NCBI GenBank assembly: GCA_015222115.1 | Contig: JADFUO010000354.1 | Span: 1-15,284 of the forward strand | DNA: 15,284 nucleotides | DNA from: Bacteroidota bacterium | Lineage (GTDB): Bacteria > Bacteroidota > Bacteroidia > Bacteroidales > JADFUO01 | Direction: 5' to 3' | Shown: piece after piece, positions 1-6,829 of the stretch | Numbering within the stretch: the stretch's first letter is position 1 | Layout: every line of letters starts with the position of its first letter | Translations under genes and position numbers: made by a program | Notes under the pieces: generated by a model | The model's database searches: none | Told to the model about the DNA's origin: nothing | The model's input: the letters and a program-made list of their open reading frames with translations, nothing else

Positions 1-26
1 CCTTTAGTGGGAATTTATAAACAAGT

Positions 27-92
27 AGCAGAGGCAGCAGCAGTGGCAGGAAAATTCGTACTGATACTGCCTTTTGTCTTTTGTTTTATTTT
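27..92. repeat. GGCAG-type repeat forming a hairpin; possible terminator
   Basis: Several GGCAG/GCAG units lie at 27-50. An inverted repeat pairs 33-44 with 60-71 (10 of 12 positions, 15-base loop) and is followed on the plus strand by a T-rich run at 72-92. It could end transcription of a rightward gene left of the window; the other strand lacks the T-run, so it is a poor terminator for the leftward phosphate transporter gene. The same GGCAGT-like units recur at 8774 and, inverted, at 15237. Positions 1-26 show nothing else recognisable. Confidence 0.4.
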
Positions 93-2329
93 CTGTTTTG
101 ATAAATCACAAAATCGCGTTGTGCTTTCAGCAGGTTTATTGTATTCAGCAATAAATTTTTAGTTTCGGATAATATTCCTAAATACAACAGGCTGTTTTTG
201 GTTCCTGTTTCTTTGTGTTTTATTCTTCTGATTTGTGTTTTTCGGAATTCTTCAATAATATTTAGTATTTCCTGTTGTTTATCAATTATGTGATTAATCT
301 CTGTAAATTTATTTTTTTGAATTATATCCTGAATAGTATTAAAAAATTCAGTTAATCGGTTTCTGATTTTATTCAATTCTTCAACCTGAATATAAATTAA
401 TCCTTTATGATTATTATTTATGTGTTCAAAACTCGGTTGAATTATAAATGTTATACAATGGGCAATTTCGCGAAGATAGTCAAGCACCTGAACATAATAA
501 TGCCCTGTTTCTATTGAATCTTCCTGTAATTGTATAATTGTATTATGTATATTATCCTTCAGGTATTTGGCTTTTTTATTTATTTCTTTGATTTCCTTAT
601 TAATGCTTTTAAGTTTTTTGAGATCTTCTTTTACCAAAGCCTGAATCGTTTCGTTGTATATTTTTATTGCATTATTTAAAGTATTGGCAACATTTGATGT
701 GCATTTTTCAAAAATATTCTTACTGTTTATTTCATCTGTAGTAGTTTTATATTCTTCGCTTTTCTTTTCTCTTTTTTTATGAAAAGCATGAGTTTTAATA
801 ATTAGAATTAATGCAATAATTAATAAAATACTAATTGAGATATAATTGCCCCAGTGAATGATATAAACAATTAAAAAAGCAACTGTAAAAGCTGAAATTG
901 CGGTAAAAAACCATCCTCCAATAACAGATAACACGCCGGTTATACGATAAACAGCGCTTTCGCGGTCCCATGCTTTGTCGGATAATGATGAACCCATTGC
1001 CACCATAAATGTTACATAGGTTGTTGATAACGGAAGTCTTAAAGAAGTAGCAAATGAAATGATTATACTGGCAACCACAAGGTTTACCGATGCACGCAAC
1101 AGGTCAAATGAAGGAACATCTTTTAGATCAATTGATGGTGTTTCCGGCTTGTCAAATTGCCTGGCAATACCCTCTTGAATTCTCTTTGGAATAATATATC
1201 TTATGACATTTCCGAAATTTATTGAGCTTCTAACCAATGATCTTGAAAGCATTGATGAGCCGAAGCGTTCACTTCCTTCATCCTGGCGGCTAAGACCTAT
1301 TTCAGTTTTGGTAACATAACGTGCTTTTCGCGAGAACCACAGTGCAAGCACCATAATAAAACCTGCAATAATAAGGAATATCGTTGGGCTTTTAATTTCA
1401 CCTGTTAAAGCCTCCATTAAAAATGTATCGGGGCTGGCAGAGGGTTCAGATAAAAATTCTTTAAAAGATTCATAACCGGCTAACGGGACACCAATAAAGT
1501 TCACCAGATCATTACCTGCAAAAGCCATAGCCAGAGCAAAAGTTCCAACTAAAACGATAAGCTTTAAAACATTAAGTTTAATAATCCAGTTTAATAATTG
1601 AAGTAAAATAGTCCATGCTACAAAACTTGTACCTAAGATTAAAAGTGTGTTTTCTTTTATCAACAGTTTTGCTTCGTCCGACATAAATGAAGCTCCTTTT
1701 GCTCCTTTTATAAGGATAAAATATGTTATTGCAGTAATTGCAATTCCACCCCAGATCGCACCGAAGTATTTTAATCTTTTTTTATAATTAAATGAAAAAG
1801 CAATTCTTGTAATATATTGAACAAGTGCACCAATAGAAAATGCAATTACAATCGACAGTAATATTCCAAAAATAATTGCCAGTGCATTGCTTGTATTAAT
1901 ATATTCTCCGATGTCTTTTGCTGTTTCTGGTGAGGATGCAATCTTGATAATTGACATAGCAACTGCTGCACCTAATAATTCAAAAACTATTGAAACGGTA
2001 GTAGAAGTTGGCAGTCCGAAAGTGTTAAATGTGTCAAGGAGTATAATATCGGTTATCATTACAGCAAGGAAAATGATTATGATTTCGGAGAAGTAGAAAT
2101 ATTCGGGATGGAAAATCCCTTTCCTTGCCACTTCCATCATACCGCCTGAAAATGTTGCACCAACAAGTACACCAAGTGCAGCTATTATCATTATTACTTT
2201 AAATGGTGCAGCTTTTGAGCCAATTGCAGAATTCAAAAAGTTTACAGCATCGTTGCTTACTCCTACAATAAGATCGGAAATGGCAAGAATAAATAAAACG
2301 ATAACTAAAACTAAATAAACGGTTTCCAT
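86..2329 (-). CDS. PiT-family inorganic phosphate transporter with PhoU-like C-terminal domain
   Basis: Predicted inner-membrane phosphate permease of the PiT (PF01384) family, which in known members couples phosphate uptake to a cation gradient. The two family signature repeats are visible: GVSNDAVNFLNSAIGSKA at residues 23-40 and AGNDLVNFIGVPLAG at 271-285. Each is followed later by a serine/threonine motif, PTSTT at 107-111 and PLSTT at 433-437. Many hydrophobic segments fill residues 1-512, with a hydrophilic loop around 335-410. From about residue 514 to 747 the protein is charged, helical and coiled-coil-like, resembling PhoU/DUF47 helical bundles, so it probably forms a cytoplasmic regulatory tail. 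At 747 residues it is far longer than a minimal PiT protein. The gene stands alone; the next minus-strand gene is 142 bp upstream. Ion specificity cannot be read from sequence. Confidence 0.9.
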   Translation of the reverse strand: METVYLVLVIVLFILAISDLIVGVSNDAVNFLNSAIGSKAAPFKVIMIIAALGVLVGATFSGGMMEVARKGIFHPEYFYFSEIIIIFLAVMITDIILLDTFNTFGLPTSTTVSIVFELLGAAVAMSIIKIASSPETAKDIGEYINTSNALAIIFGILLSIVIAFSIGALVQYITRIAFSFNYKKRLKYFGAIWGGIAITAITYFILIKGAKGASFMSDEAKLLIKENTLLILGTSFVAWTILLQLLNWIIKLNVLKLIVLVGTFALAMAFAGNDLVNFIGVPLAGYESFKEFLSEPSASPDTFLMEALTGEIKSPTIFLIIAGFIMVLALWFSRKARYVTKTEIGLSRQDEGSERFGSSMLSRSLVRSSINFGNVIRYIIPKRIQEGIARQFDKPETPSIDLKDVPSFDLLRASVNLVVASIIISFATSLRLPLSTTYVTFMVAMGSSLSDKAWDRESAVYRITGVLSVIGGWFFTAISAFTVAFLIVYIIHWGNYISISILLIIALILIIKTHAFHKKREKKSEEYKTTTDEINSKNIFEKCTSNVANTLNNAIKIYNETIQALVKEDLKKLKSINKEIKEINKKAKYLKDNIHNTIIQLQEDSIETGHYYVQVLDYLREIAHCITFIIQPSFEHINNNHKGLIYIQVEELNKIRNRLTEFFNTIQDIIQKNKFTEINHIIDKQQEILNIIEEFRKTQIRRIKHKETGTKNSLLYLGILSETKNLLLNTINLLKAQRDFVIYQNRK

Positions 2330-2357
2330 TTAATTTTTTAAATAAAATTGACTGTTA

Positions 2358-2365
2358 CAAAATTA
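2358..2365 (-). promoter_or_regulatory. Weak candidate -7 element for the phosphate transporter gene
   Basis: On the minus strand this reads TAATTTTG, matching the Bacteroidota TAnnTTTG -7 consensus, 28 bp before the start codon. No TTTG or TTG is found at the expected distance upstream, so this is only a possibility in very AT-rich DNA. Confidence 0.2.
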
Positions 2366-2471
2366 ATTAATCTGTATATATTTTATTTTAAAAGTAAAAA
2401 GAAAATTTTATAATCAAATTTGATACAATAATAAAATAATATTTAATCTGATGATAAAAAAGAAATAAAAT

Positions 2472-3611
2472 TTAATTAACAATAATTATTCTATTAACTG
2501 CACCAACGTTTTTTAGTATATCTTCAACATCTTCAAACGAAATAAAAATATCGGTATGGCCATTTGAATAAGGAGCAATTTCATAGCTATTGTAATAAAA
2601 TCCTATACCGTCTTTATTAATATAAAAATTGTTGTTTGGTTCAACTTCATCAACAAAAAAACCTGCATCTTTAAGGTTATCTTCAGGTTTAAATAAATAT
2701 AATTCCCTTAATTTTTGGTTTAATATTTTGGTTAGCTTTGGTTTGTAGCCATCTTCAAAAATATCATCAATAGTAATTATATTGCCATTTTTCAGGTCAA
2801 TTACATTAAATTTATTAACTTCAATTCCGTGAGCACCTCCTGTATAACCATAATCCTGGTATTCGAGCGAAAGAATAAAATCCTGATTATATCTGATGTT
2901 CATTTGTTTTATCTTTTCCCAGTTGAATGAGTTGCCACCGTTATAAATATCCTGATTTGATTTTTTATAAAGTTTAAAATATTGTTCTTCTTTTTTTATC
3001 AACATTGAATCAGGATGTATTTGCAAGAAGTTCTTTCCGAAAAAGTTTTGGGTAATAATATTTTTTACAGAATCGGAAATGTTTTTGTCGGGATAATTAT
3101 TTGGATCAAACAGGGCTAATTCCAAACTTGCAACAGGTGAATTTTTCTCTTCAACAAGGCGGCATTCCGATTTTAAATAATAAACTTCAAATTGCATTGT
3201 TCCATCCGGATATTTTTCTATTAATTCAAAACTTAATTTTTTATCACTTTCTGATTTTTTCCAGTTGCCTTCAATCTTGTTCTTGCTTATAAAATTCCCT
3301 TTAAATATTGAGCCTTTGCCATTGAATTCAGTAAGCTCTATATCTCCGTTTTCGTTAATTATTCCTTGTAAAGGTATAGTCTGTCCGTAATAGATAAAAT
3401 AGTTGATATCTTTATTTTCATGAAAATAGTAATAATAGTATCCTTGTATCTTACTGTTGATGCTTGAAAGGTCGGCAGTAATTTTTATATTATAATTAAT
3501 ATTACCTTCCATATGTTTGTAAAATTGCTTATCAGGTAAAGTTTGAGAATAAAGATTATTTGGAAGATTAAAAATAGAAAATAAAAGCAGCAACAACATA
3601 GATTGTTTCAT
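2472..3611 (-). CDS. Secreted protein with DUF3298 (RsiV-like) C-terminal domain
   Basis: A 379-residue exported protein of unknown function. Residues 1-22 form a signal peptide ending YSQ, without a lipobox cysteine, so a soluble periplasmic or surface location is likely. Residues 40-130 are rich in Tyr, Gly and predicted beta strands (FKGNFISKNKIEGNWKKS) and match nothing I recognise. Residues 160-370 resemble the DUF4163/DUF3298 pair found in RsiV anti-sigma factors and PdaC-like proteins: a YTGGAHG motif at 256-262 and IGFYYNSYEIAPYSNG at 336-351. RsiV binds lysozyme in Bacillus, but nothing here shows that activity, and there is no transmembrane anchor or sigma factor partner next to it. 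It is transcribed away from the TetR operon and has its own candidate promoter. The domain call is from memory of the motif. Confidence 0.75.
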   Translation of the reverse strand: MKQSMLLLLLFSIFNLPNNLYSQTLPDKQFYKHMEGNINYNIKITADLSSINSKIQGYYYYYFHENKDINYFIYYGQTIPLQGIINENGDIELTEFNGKGSIFKGNFISKNKIEGNWKKSESDKKLSFELIEKYPDGTMQFEVYYLKSECRLVEEKNSPVASLELALFDPNNYPDKNISDSVKNIITQNFFGKNFLQIHPDSMLIKKEEQYFKLYKKSNQDIYNGGNSFNWEKIKQMNIRYNQDFILSLEYQDYGYTGGAHGIEVNKFNVIDLKNGNIITIDDIFEDGYKPKLTKILNQKLRELYLFKPEDNLKDAGFFVDEVEPNNNFYINKDGIGFYYNSYEIAPYSNGHTDIFISFEDVEDILKNVGAVNRIIIVN

Positions 3612-3638
3612 TTGAATAATTTATTTATATTGAGTTGA

Positions 3639-3671
3639 CAAAAATAATTTCTTATTTTGGAAATGATACAA
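3639..3671 (-). promoter_or_regulatory. Candidate Bacteroidota promoter for the DUF3298 gene
   Basis: On the minus strand, TATTTTTG at 3646-3639 fits the TAnnTTTG -7 element and a TTG at 3671-3669 sits 22 bases upstream as a -33 element. The start codon follows 27 bases downstream, giving a short leader. The spacing is slightly long and the base composition makes chance matches likely. Confidence 0.4.
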
Positions 3672-3736
3672 TTATTTTGAAGAAATATTGCTATTTCAAT
3701 TAATATCATGAAATTTCTGTAATTTTTTAAAAAAAC

Positions 3737-3768
3737 TTGACAAATATAAAATAATTGTTTTACCTTTG
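3737..3768 (+). promoter_or_regulatory. Bacteroidota-type promoter of the TetR/ABC operon
   Basis: TTGA at 3737-3740 is followed, after 20 bases, by TACCTTTG at 3761-3768, an exact match to the TAnnTTTG -7 consensus with ideal spacing. The start site is predicted near 3773-3776, leaving a leader of about 150 bases before the TetR start codon. The -7 element shares bases with the operator at 3767-3784, so a bound repressor would block initiation. Confidence 0.7.
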
Positions 3769-3784
3769 ACCGACCGTTCAGTCA
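3767..3784. promoter_or_regulatory. TetR-type operator overlapping the operon promoter
   Basis: The 18-base site TGACCGACCGTTCAGTCA is an imperfect palindrome (14 of 18 positions symmetric). It is conspicuously GC-rich for this region and of the size and GACCG...CGGTC-like form bound by many TetR/AcrR regulators. It begins inside the -7 element and covers the expected transcription start. The TetR gene lies directly downstream, so autorepression of the whole operon is the simplest reading; the protein-site pairing is inferred from location. Confidence 0.7.
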
Positions 3785-3791
3785 TAAAAAA

Positions 3792-3823
3792 GTTAAAAGT
3801 TATATGTTAATTGTTAAAAGTTA
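3792..3823 (+). repeat. Direct repeat GTTAAAAGTTA in the operon leader
   Basis: GTTAAAAGTTA occurs at 3792-3802 and exactly again at 3813-3823. Related TATAACTTATAACAT sequence follows at 3842-3856 in partly inverted form. This resembles the AT-rich short-unit repeats elsewhere in the window's gaps; a function in the leader RNA is possible but not shown. Confidence 0.5.
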
Positions 3824-3927
3824 CTAATCTAAACATATATCTTATAACTTATAACATACAAGCTAAAAATGATGAAACTCAACAGTAACAATAAATCAGG
3901 TAAAATAACATCAAAATACTAATAATA

Positions 3928-4506
3928 ATGTCACCACGAAGCAAAAAACAATTTGAACAAATTCGTAAAAGTAAAAAAGCCCTTATAATAGAAAAGGCAT
4001 TAGAACTTTTTGCAAATAATGGATTTCATAATACTTCAATAAATATGATTGCTTCCGGAGCTGGTATTTCAAAAGGGTTAATTTATAATTATTTTAACAG
4101 TAAGGAAGACTTGATAAAAGAAATTGTTTTCAAAGGAATTGATGAACTAATACTTAATATTTTTGATCCGAATAAAGATGGTGTGCTTACTGATGAAGAG
4201 TTTGTTTTTTTCATAAACGAATGTTTTGATATTTTAAAGAAAAAAATTGAATTTTGGAAATTGTATTTTGCAATAATAATACAACCGAATGTTATGAAAT
4301 TGGTTGAACGAAAATTATTTGAATTAGTAAGTCCGTTATTTATTATACTTGAAAAATATTTTAAAGCAAAAGGAATAAAAAACCCCAAGGCTGAGGCAAG
4401 ATTATTCGGTGCAATAATGGATGGTATTAGCTTGAATTACATTGTTGACCCTGATAATTTTCCTCTTGATACTATAAAAGATATAATAATTGAAAAATAT
4501 TCGTAG
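3928..4506 (+). CDS. TetR/AcrR-family transcriptional regulator with EF-hand-like loop
   Basis: A 192-residue regulator of normal family length. Residues 15-63 form the TetR N-terminal DNA-binding domain, with the helix-turn-helix around 35-58 (NTSINMIASGAGISKGLIYNYF) and the usual NSKEDLI start of helix 4. The rest is the helical ligand-binding and dimer domain. Unusually, residues 80-91 (DPNKDGVLTDEE) fit the 12-residue EF-hand calcium loop: Asp80, Asn82, Asp84, Gly85, Leu87 and Glu91 fall at the canonical positions, between two predicted helices. The gene is first in a probable operon; its stop is only 2 bases before the LolA-like gene, and a TetR-type operator overlaps the promoter upstream. 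It probably represses its own operon until a ligand, perhaps the exported molecule, binds. The ligand is unknown. Confidence 0.9.
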   Translation: MSPRSKKQFEQIRKSKKALIIEKALELFANNGFHNTSINMIASGAGISKGLIYNYFNSKEDLIKEIVFKGIDELILNIFDPNKDGVLTDEEFVFFINECFDILKKKIEFWKLYFAIIIQPNVMKLVERKLFELVSPLFIILEKYFKAKGIKNPKAEARLFGAIMDGISLNYIVDPDNFPLDTIKDIIIEKYS

Positions 4507-4508
4507 CA

Positions 4509-5294
4509 ATGAAAAATCTAAAGATTAAAAAATTAATTCTAAGCATCTTAATCGTCTTAACATTGGTGATTAACATAAATGCACAAGAAAATTTAACAGC
4601 AAAACAGGTTGTGAAAAATGCCAAAGACTTGTTTTTAGGAAAATCAAGTATCAGCGATATGACCATGACAATAATTCGTCCCGAATGGAAAAGGTCGATA
4701 TCAATGCAAAACTGGTCGCTGGGAAGTGACTATTATATGATATTAATAACTGCACCTGCCCGCGATAAAGGACAGGTTTTTATGAAGAGAACATCGGATA
4801 TGTGGAATTGGATGCCCTCAATTGACAGGATGATAAAAATACCACCTTCAATGATGATGCAGTCATGGATGGGCTCGGACTTTACAAATGAAGACCTGAT
4901 GAAAGAAAATTCTATTATTACCGATTATACTCATAAATTTATCGGTAACGATACAATTGAAAACTACAATTGTTATATAATAGAATTAATTCCTTTTCCC
5001 GAAGCCCCTGTAGTTTGGGGGAAGATAATCATGTGGATAGCCAAAAAAGAATTTTACCAGCTAAAAGCGGAATATTATGATGATAATAAAAAACTTATAA
5101 ATTTGGAAACTTGTACTGATATCAAAAAAATGGGCGACAGAAGCCTGCCGACTAAACTTATAATGATTCCAGTAAATAAAAAAAGACAAAAAACCATAAT
5201 AGACATTACATATCAGAAATTTAATATTCCAACTATTAATGAGGATTTCTTTTCACAGCAAATGATGAAAAGATTGCGGGAAAGAAGAGATTAA
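4509..5294 (+). CDS. Periplasmic LolA-like 'outer membrane lipoprotein-sorting' protein
   Basis: A 261-residue exported protein with a signal peptide at residues 1-26 (ending NINAQ) and no lipobox, so probably soluble in the periplasm. The mature part resembles the LolA/LolB-fold group annotated as outer membrane lipoprotein-sorting proteins (COG2834, PF17131-like). Visible features are an early MTMTIIRPEW strand, RDKGQVFMKR, and the methionine-rich PPSMMMQSWMGSDFTNEDL stretch at 112-130, followed by alternating beta strands to the end. LolA-fold proteins carry acyl chains in a half-barrel, so this one may ferry a lipid or lipoprotein from the ABC complex to the outer membrane. It is not likely to be the housekeeping LolA, given its operon. 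It starts 2 bases after the TetR stop, implying translational coupling. The cargo is inferred only from the fold class. Confidence 0.8.
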   Translation: MKNLKIKKLILSILIVLTLVININAQENLTAKQVVKNAKDLFLGKSSISDMTMTIIRPEWKRSISMQNWSLGSDYYMILITAPARDKGQVFMKRTSDMWNWMPSIDRMIKIPPSMMMQSWMGSDFTNEDLMKENSIITDYTHKFIGNDTIENYNCYIIELIPFPEAPVVWGKIIMWIAKKEFYQLKAEYYDDNKKLINLETCTDIKKMGDRSLPTKLIMIPVNKKRQKTIIDITYQKFNIPTINEDFFSQQMMKRLRERRD

Positions 5295-5331
5295 GGAATA
5301 ATGGGATGAGAGAAAAATGAAATAATAAAAA

Positions 5332-6555
5332 ATGAAAACATTAATCAAAATAGCATGGCGGAATCTTTGGCGGAATAAAAAAAGGACATTTATTACTACC
5401 GCATCAATTTTGCTGGCTGTTTTTCTGGCAATGTTTATGCGTTCAATGCAAATTGGCAGTTATGACAATATGATACTGGCAGGAATAACCGAGGTTGGAT
5501 ATATACAAATACATGACAGTGGTTATTGGGATAACCGGTCAATTAACCATTCCTTTATTTATTCGGAAACTCTTAAAGAAAAAATCAAAAAAGTAAAAAA
5601 TGTCAGTTCTTTAATTCCCCGATTAGAAACATTTGCTTTAGGATCTTATGGTGAACAAACCAAAGGTGTTATGCTTATCGGTACAGATCCTGAAATAGAA
5701 AATAACCAAACTAACTTAGCCAATAAAATTGTTAAAGGAAGGTATCTGAATAAAAATGATAACGGCATTCTTGTTGCTGAAAGATTAGCGAAATATCTAA
5801 AAGTAGATGTTAACGACACCCTTGTTTTATTAGGACAAGGTTTTCAGGGAATTACTGCTGCAGGCAAATACAGGATTATCGGAATATTACATTTTCTGTC
5901 ACCACAAATGGACAACCAAATGGTTTATATGAGCTTGAGCAATGCACAGAATTTAATTTCCCCTTATGTACCTGATATATTATCATCGGTTTCCATTATG
6001 TTGCATAAACCTTCAAAGCTTGAGCAAACGATTGATGAATTGGAAAAATCACTTGGTAATGAATACGAAATAATTAGCTGGAGAAAAATGTTAACTGAAA
6101 TAGTACAGGCAATTCAAAGTGATAATGCCGGCGGAATAATAATGCTGGCTATACTTTATATAATAATAGCTTTTGGAATATTTGGCACAGTATTGATGAT
6201 GACTATGGAACGCCGCAAAGAATTTGCAGTTATGGTAGCTGTAGGTATGCGACGGGGAAAATTAACAAAGGTTGTGTTATCGGAAACTATTTTTATTGGA
6301 TTTATGGGAGTAATTTCAGGTATTATTCTTAGTCTGCCGTTTTTAATTTATTTGTATTATAACCCTATACCTCTTACCGGTGAAATGGCAACCATGGCTA
6401 TTGAATACAATATGGATCCCATTTTGCCATTTTCTCTGGCACCATATATTTTTGTGAATCAGGGAATCACTGTGCTGATTATCACTTTAATTGCGGCAAC
6501 TTATCCTGTTATTATTATTAACAGGTTTAATATTTTAAATGCATTCAGGAGATGA
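5332..6555 (+). CDS. ABC transporter permease, FtsX/MacB/LolC-E type (first of two)
   Basis: A 407-residue inner-membrane subunit with the four-helix topology of MacB/LolCE permeases: one transmembrane helix at about 20-40, a large periplasmic domain at about 41-265 (MacB_PCD-like), then three helices near 267-290, 316-342 and 372-395. The cytoplasmic start carries the family's WRNLWRNKKRT motif, and the coupling-helix region MERRKEFAVMVAVGM at 292-306 is the FtsX-domain signature contacting the ATPase. These permeases do not form a channel; in known relatives they extract lipoproteins from the inner membrane or drive periplasmic partners by mechanotransmission. The gene follows the LolA-like gene by 37 bp. 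The second permease, a distant paralogue, lies 274 bp downstream, separated by an inserted repeat element whose left flanking repeat begins inside this gene's stop codon. Confidence 0.9.
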   Translation: MKTLIKIAWRNLWRNKKRTFITTASILLAVFLAMFMRSMQIGSYDNMILAGITEVGYIQIHDSGYWDNRSINHSFIYSETLKEKIKKVKNVSSLIPRLETFALGSYGEQTKGVMLIGTDPEIENNQTNLANKIVKGRYLNKNDNGILVAERLAKYLKVDVNDTLVLLGQGFQGITAAGKYRIIGILHFLSPQMDNQMVYMSLSNAQNLISPYVPDILSSVSIMLHKPSKLEQTIDELEKSLGNEYEIISWRKMLTEIVQAIQSDNAGGIIMLAILYIIIAFGIFGTVLMMTMERRKEFAVMVAVGMRRGKLTKVVLSETIFIGFMGVISGIILSLPFLIYLYYNPIPLTGEMATMAIEYNMDPILPFSLAPYIFVNQGITVLIITLIAATYPVIIINRFNILNAFRR

Positions 6556-6807
6556 AATTAGGTAACCATTCACAGAACACTGAAATTGGAAATTAGAAAT
6601 TAGAAAAAATGATAAGAGTTTACGAATTATAGGTTTACCCCGTTGGATACTTATATATTGGTGGATAACTTATTATTAGAAGTTATTATCCTACGGGGTT
6701 TACAAACTATCGGAAGAATTGGTTGAATGCGTTTATCAACAGGACAAAAATATGATAATACAAATTTCTAATTTCTAATTTCAAACCGTGAACGGTTACG
6801 AAATTAG
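6554..6807. mobile_element. MITE-like nested inverted-repeat element with 8-bp flanking direct repeats
   Basis: The core at 6562-6799 is 238 bp. It begins GTAACCATTCACAG and ends CCGTGAACGGTTAC; these ends are inverted repeats matching at 12 of 14 positions. Both sides are flanked by the identical octamer GAAATTAG, at 6554-6561 and 6800-6807, as expected of a target-site duplication. Inside, an 18-bp perfect inverted repeat pairs 6589-6606 with 6765-6782 and is built from the heptamer AAATTAG. A central hairpin spans 6637-6699. No open reading frame of useful size is present, so it is non-autonomous. Removing the core and one octamer leaves 28 bp between the permease genes, typical of this operon. 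A caution is that GAAATTAG also occurs inside the element, so the flanking copies could be low-complexity coincidence. Confidence 0.6.
6637..6699. repeat. Central hairpin of the inserted element
   Basis: ACCCCGTTGGATA at 6637-6649 pairs with TATCCTACGGGGT at 6687-6699 (12 of 13 positions). A second perfect 7-bp stem inside it pairs ATAACTT 6665-6671 with AAGTTAT 6680-6686 around an 8-base loop. In operon mRNA this would be a strong structure between the two permease cistrons. No T-run follows, so it is not a typical intrinsic terminator. Confidence 0.65.
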
Positions 6808-6829
6808 TAATACTTAAACATATAAAACT

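Larger units (their letters stand above)
3612..3927. other. Divergent intergenic regulatory region
   Basis: These 316 bases separate the leftward DUF3298 gene from the rightward TetR operon. They hold a candidate leftward promoter (3639-3671), a good rightward promoter (3737-3768), a TetR-type operator (3767-3784), and a roughly 140-base leader after the operator made of AT-rich short repeats. The leader contains a 17-codon reading frame (3869-3922) with no evidence of function. No RNA gene or known riboswitch was recognised. Confidence 0.7.

Noticed and set aside
3869..3922. A 17-codon reading frame (starting MMKLNSNNKSGK) in the leader, ending 5 bases before the TetR start
   Set aside because: Asn/Lys-rich composition expected of AT-rich leader DNA, no recognisable attenuator structure, and no evidence of translation.
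6637..6699. The central hairpin of the inserted element as an intrinsic terminator
   Set aside because: The stem is strong but no T-run follows on either strand, and downstream operon genes are intact with no new promoter visible.
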